Shown here: piece by piece, positions 60,120 through 64,000 of the stretch
Numbering within the stretch: the stretch's first letter is position 1
Layout of the letters: each line of letters starts with the position of its first letter
Assembly: GCF_000732725.1 (NCBI RefSeq)
Contig: NZ_JPNB01000002.1
Span: 744,001 to 808,000, forward strand
Direction of reading: 5' to 3'
Length of the DNA: 64,000 nt
Source: Kineothrix alysoides
GTDB lineage: Bacteria > Bacillota > Clostridia > Lachnospirales > Lachnospiraceae
Notes under the pieces: model-generated
Told to the model about the DNA's origin: nothing
Database searches by the model: none
The model's input: the letters and a program-made list of their open reading frames with translations, nothing else
Made by a program: the position numbers and the translations under genes

Positions 60120-60995
60120 CTATGCCGGTTGTCTGTCTGCGAATATTTTATTCAAAAATACTGTTACCAATAGGCAAATGATGATGAACACCACACCGAT
60201 GGCGTTTCCGTAGCCATAGCGGAAGGCCTTGAATGCCTGCTGGTATAAGTAGTTCGCCGCAAACTGCGTGCTGTTGCCGGGTCCTCCGTTGGTAAGCAGA
60301 TATACGGTCTCCATCTGTTTTAAGGCGGAGATAATGGCCATAGTCACATTTACCTGAATGACAGGCTTCATGAGAGGCAGGGTGATTCTTAAAAAGGTAG
60401 ATACCTGATCTGCTCCGTCAATGGAGGCTGCCTCATATAGAACGGGGTCGATATTCTTGATTCCGGTATAGTAAATCAGCATGCCCCAGCCGAAGCCGTG
60501 CCAGATGAGTACTACTAACACGGACCAAATAGCCGTGTCGTTGCTGAACCAGTTAATTTTACCCTGATAGCCCAATGCCCTTAGCGCATTATTTAGCAAA
60601 CCGAAATCCGGGTTGTAAATAAATTTCCATAGATAAGCGATAACGGCTACAGAAATAACATTAGGTATGAAATAAATGCACCGAAATACACCTTCCGCCT
60701 TTCCCTGCAGCTTATCCAGAACAGCCGCAACTATTATAGCAATGGGATGCTGGATAAAAATAAAACCTATGGCAAGAAGAAGGGAGTTCGTGAGGGAACG
60801 CCCGAAATTCGCATCGCGTAACAGTGTCTTATAATTTTCCCATCCGATCCACTCCGCCTGCCCCATCCCCGAATACGATGTAAAGCCATAGTATACGCTT
60901 AAGCATATGGGAGCCAGTATCGCAAAGAGAAATACCAGCAATCCGGGCAATACCAAAGAAAATATTACCAATTTATTGCTATATAGTTTTTGCAT
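60120..60995 (-). CDS. Carbohydrate ABC permease, MalF type (second importer)
   Basis: A 291-residue permease. The coupling loop is LYEAASIDGADQVSTFLRIT near residue 195, and six helices are visible. I start at the ATG at 60995 (MQKLYSNKLVIFSLVLPG), which has GGAGGAATA directly upstream, rather than 39 bases earlier. It follows the binding-protein gene after a gap with a strong hairpin. Confidence 0.94.
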   Translation of the reverse strand: MQKLYSNKLVIFSLVLPGLLVFLFAILAPICLSVYYGFTSYSGMGQAEWIGWENYKTLLRDANFGRSLTNSLLLAIGFIFIQHPIAIIVAAVLDKLQGKAEGVFRCIYFIPNVISVAVIAYLWKFIYNPDFGLLNNALRALGYQGKINWFSNDTAIWSVLVVLIWHGFGWGMLIYYTGIKNIDPVLYEAASIDGADQVSTFLRITLPLMKPVIQVNVTMAIISALKQMETVYLLTNGGPGNSTQFAANYLYQQAFKAFRYGYGNAIGVVFIIICLLVTVFLNKIFADRQPA

Positions 60996-61047
60996 TCCTA
61001 TTCCTCCGGTCTTTAGCTGAACATTTAAATTCATTTTTTATTAAACA

Positions 61048-61089
61048 GGGTTGGCACATGAAGAGAAATCATTCTTTATGTGCCAACCC
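61048..61089 (-). promoter_or_regulatory. Intercistronic hairpin after the second binding-protein gene
   Basis: GGGTTGGCACAT and its exact complement form a 12-bp stem with an 18-base loop. It has no proper T-run on the minus strand. The arrangement repeats the one at 54666, although the sequences differ. Confidence 0.65.
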
Positions 61090-61110
61090 GGCATTTACTG
61101 TTTGTTTATT

Positions 61111-62484
61111 TTATTTGCAGGCATTTCCGATAGAAGTGAGGAAATCTTCTGCGCTTGTAGTTCCGTTGGAAGCATTCTGGATCTCGCTTTCCATCACTGT
61201 CTTGAATACGGAAGGTCCGCAGTCATTAATAGGTGTTCCGGAAACGCTGGTAGCATTGTTCAGGATATCCATGAACTGCTTCTGCAGCTCGGTCTCGCTG
61301 CCGCTCATGTAAGCGGTCTGGTCCTGAGCGGACATACCAACACCATTTTCCCAGCCATACTTGGATAATTTATCCGGCTGATATAAGTAATTTAAGAATT
61401 TAATCGCTTCTTCCTTCACCTCGGAGCTTGCGGAAACTGCGTAGCCGCCGCCGTTCCATGCTGCGATATCCGTAGCCTTACCTTTTCCGCCGTCAACTAC
61501 AGGCATGGTGAAAGCTCTGATATTGGTGCGGATGTCCTCGCTGATGTCCTGATTGAGAGCCATGGAAGATTCCCAGCTTCCCATGTAGAACATCGCCGCC
61601 TGACCGTTGGTAAAAAGATTCATCGCAGTCGCGTAATCCTGAGAATCATATCCTGTCTGGAATAATCCTGCCTGAGCGGACTGTGCAAAAAGTTCTGTCG
61701 CTTGTTTGAATACCGGATTGGCAAAATCAGCGTTTGCAATCGCTTCGGAAACGATGTCGCCATGTGTACCGTTAATTTTCACGATCAGGTCCGTGAGGTA
61801 AATCGCCATCGGCCATCCGTCTCCTCCGTCCATAGCTACCGGCACGATGCCTGCTGCGTTGATATCATCCGCTAACGCCAGCAACTCGTCATAGGTAGCA
61901 GGTACTTTCCAACCGTTATCCTCAAACATTTTCTGGTTGTAATAAAAGGCCATAATATCTGTGTTTCTCGGAAGTCCGTAAAGCTTTCCGTCTTTCTTGA
62001 AGCCATCCAAGGAACCGGAAACAAATCCGTAATCCGCATAATCTGCTTCATTCAGCTCTGCAAGAACGCCTGCGTTAAGTACATCATCCAAGAAGGAGGG
62101 CTGTCCCCAGATGCTTACTACATCCGGCATACCGTCCATGGCATATGCTTTGAATTTCGTCTTGTAAGCTTCTTCATCGAGAGCTTCCACTTCGATGGTC
62201 ACATTGGGGTTAGCAGCCAGGTACTCGTCGATGACCATTTGTTCTATCAATCCCTGACCGTTCTTTCTGTCAGGAAGGTTGGAGAAAACTTTCAGTGTGA
62301 CGGGATCTGTAGATGCTGTGCTGTCCGCCGCATCTGCTGTTTCTTCTGCGGGGGCTGCCGTTTCTTCTGCTGCAGTGTCAGCTGCAGGAGTCGTAGCTTC
62401 CGTAGATGCGGTGCTGCCGCAGCCTGCGAGCATGCTGATCGTCATGGCTGTCGTGAGTAGCGTTACCAGTAATTTTCTTTTCAT
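61111..62484 (-). CDS. Sugar ABC binding lipoprotein (second importer)
   Basis: A 457-residue lipoprotein. The signal peptide ends in LAGCGS near residue 22 and an Ala/Thr/Glu-rich linker follows. The binding fold shows TLKVFSNLPDRKNGQGLIEQ, GLPRNTDIMAFYYNQKMF and GQAAMFYMGSWESSMAL. It is the first gene of the second importer and starts behind GGGAGGATTAC. No LacI-type palindrome is seen in front of it, so control by YesM/YesN is more likely. Confidence 0.95.
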   Translation of the reverse strand: MKRKLLVTLLTTAMTISMLAGCGSTASTEATTPAADTAAEETAAPAEETADAADSTASTDPVTLKVFSNLPDRKNGQGLIEQMVIDEYLAANPNVTIEVEALDEEAYKTKFKAYAMDGMPDVVSIWGQPSFLDDVLNAGVLAELNEADYADYGFVSGSLDGFKKDGKLYGLPRNTDIMAFYYNQKMFEDNGWKVPATYDELLALADDINAAGIVPVAMDGGDGWPMAIYLTDLIVKINGTHGDIVSEAIANADFANPVFKQATELFAQSAQAGLFQTGYDSQDYATAMNLFTNGQAAMFYMGSWESSMALNQDISEDIRTNIRAFTMPVVDGGKGKATDIAAWNGGGYAVSASSEVKEEAIKFLNYLYQPDKLSKYGWENGVGMSAQDQTAYMSGSETELQKQFMDILNNATSVSGTPINDCGPSVFKTVMESEIQNASNGTTSAEDFLTSIGNACK

Positions 62485-62863
62485 TGTAATCCTCCCTTTG
62501 TTTTATGTGATCTTATTGACTGATTTAAGTATATTACCAGGAGACTACTTATTCCAGATAACAGATTTTCAAAAAGGTGGATTATTTTTGGATTTGGGGG
62601 TGGGGGATGAATGGGGAGGTTGTGAGGGGAAAGAAGGGTTTACCCCGAAATGCAAAGGGGTGAGGGTAGGTTGCGGGCGGGAGGTTATGGGAATGGCGGA
62701 GTAGTAGGAAGGTGGGAGTTGGTGGAAGTAGATGGGCGTAGAGTGGGGTTAAGTTGATATGAGGGTACAGTGGAGGTAGGGTGTGGCTTTGGGGGTGAGG
62801 GGGCATATTATAGTAATATAAGTGCTTTTATTACAAATTTTGCATAGTGGAGAAATCATTTTT
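62485..62863. other. Intergenic with a G-rich block
   Basis: The left 90 bases contain the promoter region of the binding-protein gene (a TTATTGACTGATTT stretch). From 62590 to about 62810 the plus strand is strongly G-rich and nearly free of C. The start region of the next gene follows. I see no credible gene in the block. Confidence 0.7.
62590..62810 (+). repeat. G-rich low-complexity block with G-quadruplex potential
   Basis: Runs of five, five, four and four G residues occur within 62596-62629, and G-rich triplets continue for about 200 bases on the plus strand. Loops are short enough at the left end for a stable quadruplex on that strand. Confidence 0.75.
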
Positions 62864-63328
62864 ATGAATGGGTTGATTGAATTCGATGAAATAGATGAAC
62901 ATTTAAGAATGGGTGATTATCCGGTGCTTGGAATGGGTTCGGCGAGGAGAGTTTTTGATTTAGGGAATGATACTGTGGTTAAGGTGGCCCGGAATGTGAA
63001 GGGATATGCGCAGAATGAAGTGGAATGTATGATTTCCGAAATGGATGAGTCGGATACTTTTGCAAAGGTTCTGTATGTGGCACGGGATGGGCGGTGTCTG
63101 GTTATGGAGAAGGCCGGGCCGGTCTATAACTTCGCTTCCATCCGCTCTTATTATCACGTGGAAAGTAATAAGGATTTGTTTCAGTTGAATAATTTGAGCT
63201 ATATTCCCCGTAAATATAATTTGCTGATAAGCGATTTGTGCAGGCCTGTTAACTGGGGAGTTATTGATGGACGGCCTGTCATTATCGACTATGGGTTTAC
63301 GGGGCGAATCAGGCGAAAGTATTATTGA
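62864..63328 (+). CDS. Small kinase-fold-like protein
   Basis: A 154-residue protein that seems a reduced protein-kinase/aminoglycoside-phosphotransferase fold. A glycine-rich loop GMGSARRVFDLGNDTVVKVA gives the usual nucleotide loop and lysine near residues 23-42, a glutamate sits in NEVECMISE, the hinge-like CLVMEKAGP lies near 85, and VIIDYGFTG near 140 resembles the DFG metal site. The HxD catalytic loop is not evident, and the region NLLISDLCRPVNWG may replace it. The ATG at 62864 follows GTGGAGA. Function unknown; phage or toxin-like relatives are possible. Confidence 0.65.
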   Translation: MNGLIEFDEIDEHLRMGDYPVLGMGSARRVFDLGNDTVVKVARNVKGYAQNEVECMISEMDESDTFAKVLYVARDGRCLVMEKAGPVYNFASIRSYYHVESNKDLFQLNNLSYIPRKYNLLISDLCRPVNWGVIDGRPVIIDYGFTGRIRRKYY

Positions 63329-63334
63329 ACAGCG

Positions 63335-63380
63335 ATTGACAAGGTCTTGCACGCCCTAAGCCGTATGCAGCCTTGTCAAT
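63335..63380. terminator. Inverted repeat between convergent genes
   Basis: ATTGACAAGG and its exact complement CCTTGTCAAT flank 26 bases that hold a smaller TGCA-TGCA pair. It has no clear T-run, so its use as a terminator is uncertain. Confidence 0.45.
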
Positions 63381-63394
63381 GGATGGTAATGTTA

Positions 63395-64000
63395 TCAGTC
63401 TATTCCTCTGAGTTGTATATTGGGAATGATTGGACGCAGTATCTTCACAATTTCTTCCAGTTCTTCTTTTTCATAGGAGTGGAAGCCTTGCTGAATGGCT
63501 TGCTCGCTGTCTTTGTAGCCTTGAAGGAAGTAGGCTTTCGCTCCTTTTATTTCTTCTGCTAGGTCGAGAAGATCCTGTCTTGTGTGGAATTCCTTTACTA
63601 CGGTTGTTCGCAGTTCATATGGAATCCGGCTGTTCATGATGATTTGAATGGAGCTTTTTATTTTTTCTGTGTCCATATGCTCTGCACCTGCAGTCTGTCC
63701 ATATTTCTCCAAACTGTTTTTTACGTCCATAGCGATATAGTCGAGGAGGTTTTCTGCCAAAAGTTTCTCGATGACTTCGGGCTTGTAACCGTTGGTATCC
63801 AGCTTTACAAGGTAGCCGAACTCCTTGATCTTGCGTATGAACTGTAAAAGCTCAGGCTCCAGTGTAGGCTCGCCGCCGGTGATGCATACGCCGGTCAATA
63901 TGCCGATTCGTTTTTTCAGAAAGGTGAGTACTTCCTCTTCGGGTATAAGCGGCTGGCTGTCAGGATTGAGAACCAAGCCTCCGTTATGGCAAAAGGGGCA
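63395..64000 (-). CDS. Anaerobic ribonucleotide reductase activase-like radical SAM protein (N terminus cut by window end)
   Basis: The visible 202 residues begin inside the protein with CPFCHNGGLV, the last two cysteines of a CX3CX2C radical SAM site. They continue with GVCITGGEPTLEPELLQFI, the GGEP motif, LDTNGYKPEVIEKLL and YIAMDVKNSLEKY, typical of NrdG2-type activases (TIGR02495-like) that put a glycyl radical on the anaerobic reductase NrdD. The reductase gene is expected just outside the window. The reading continues to the window edge, so the start is not seen. Confidence 0.9.
   Translation of the reverse strand, partial: CPFCHNGGLVLNPDSQPLIPEEEVLTFLKKRIGILTGVCITGGEPTLEPELLQFIRKIKEFGYLVKLDTNGYKPEVIEKLLAENLLDYIAMDVKNSLEKYGQTAGAEHMDTEKIKSSIQIIMNSRIPYELRTTVVKEFHTRQDLLDLAEEIKGAKAYFLQGYKDSEQAIQQGFHSYEKEELEEIVKILRPIIPNIQLRGID

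Noticed and set aside
62279-62704. Plus-strand Ala/Val/Ser-rich protein
   Set aside because: It is antisense to the lipoprotein linker and signal peptide of the binding protein and continues into the G-rich block.
62582-62806. Proline-rich protein in the G-rich block
   Set aside because: The frames arise from base bias only; no start signal and low-complexity translation.

Overview
The window looks like the chromosome of an anaerobic, low-to-middle GC Firmicute, most likely class Clostridia and probably Lachnospiraceae. Support comes from strong AGGAGG-type ribosome binding sites, the pfkA-dnaX-ybaB-recR run, a free-living hcp/FNT/HcpR set, a vanG-type resistance operon, YesM/YesN-controlled sugar importers and an anaerobic NrdG-like radical SAM protein. 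The genus assignment is inference; there is no rRNA in the window.

Layout. 1-6.1 kb: an unrecognised partial gene, a chloramphenicol acetyltransferase-like gene, then a housekeeping run on the minus strand (pfkA, dnaX, ybaB/ebfC, recR, galM), and a tRNA-Ser(CGA). 6.1-16 kb: an accessory stretch with a broken YeiL-like Crp regulator, a YczE-like membrane protein, a methyltransferase, an isochorismatase-fold hydrolase divergent from a WYL regulator, and a response regulator / histidine kinase / FtsX permease / ATPase module of the antimicrobial-peptide-resistance type. 16-21.2 kb: a vanG-type operon on the minus strand (vanR, vanS, membrane vanY, vanG ligase, vanT-type racemase without its membrane domain). 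21.5-26.6 kb: AraC regulator divergent from a complete ferric-siderophore type ABC importer. 26.9-33.7 kb: redox and membrane genes, including a DUF1538 membrane protein with two PII-like genes, a flavodoxin/PadR pair, a polyferredoxin-type membrane protein and a TetR-controlled membrane protein.

34.4-41 kb reads as a nitrosative-stress and anaerobic-respiration island: a cysteine-rich Crp/Fnr regulator, an FNR-like box, DUF1858, DUF438/hemerythrin/PAS, cupin, a 42-codon candidate gene and a ferredoxin in one operon, facing a minus-strand set of nitrite/formate channel, HcpR-like regulator and hybrid cluster protein. 41-43.9 kb: LysR regulator divergent from a SulP anion transporter.

44.2-62.5 kb is a carbohydrate locus. 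Two GH65 phosphorylases, a beta-phosphoglucomutase, a parallel beta-helix glycosidase, a discoidin-domain protein, a LacI regulator, two complete binding-protein-dependent sugar importers and a YesM/YesN two-component pair sit together. The likely flow is extracellular trimming of an alpha-glucan-type substrate, import of the disaccharide, phosphorolysis to beta-glucose-1-phosphate and conversion to glucose-6-phosphate. The same 14-base palindrome (GTTTAACGTTAAAC or a one-base variant) lies by the LacI gene and twice in front of one binding-protein gene. The window ends with a small kinase-fold-like protein and a partial radical SAM activase.

The most unusual sequence features are: a 78-bp insertion with 8-bp direct repeats that interrupts the YeiL-like gene; a dispersed 79-bp structured repeat (copies at 30272-30350 and 43902-43980, a shorter relative at 33735-33783) with paired compensatory changes, one copy of which encodes the C terminus of a flavodoxin; a palindrome before hcp that looks like both terminator and HcpR operator; a 25-bp polypyrimidine tandem array; and the DUF1538/double-PII gene set.
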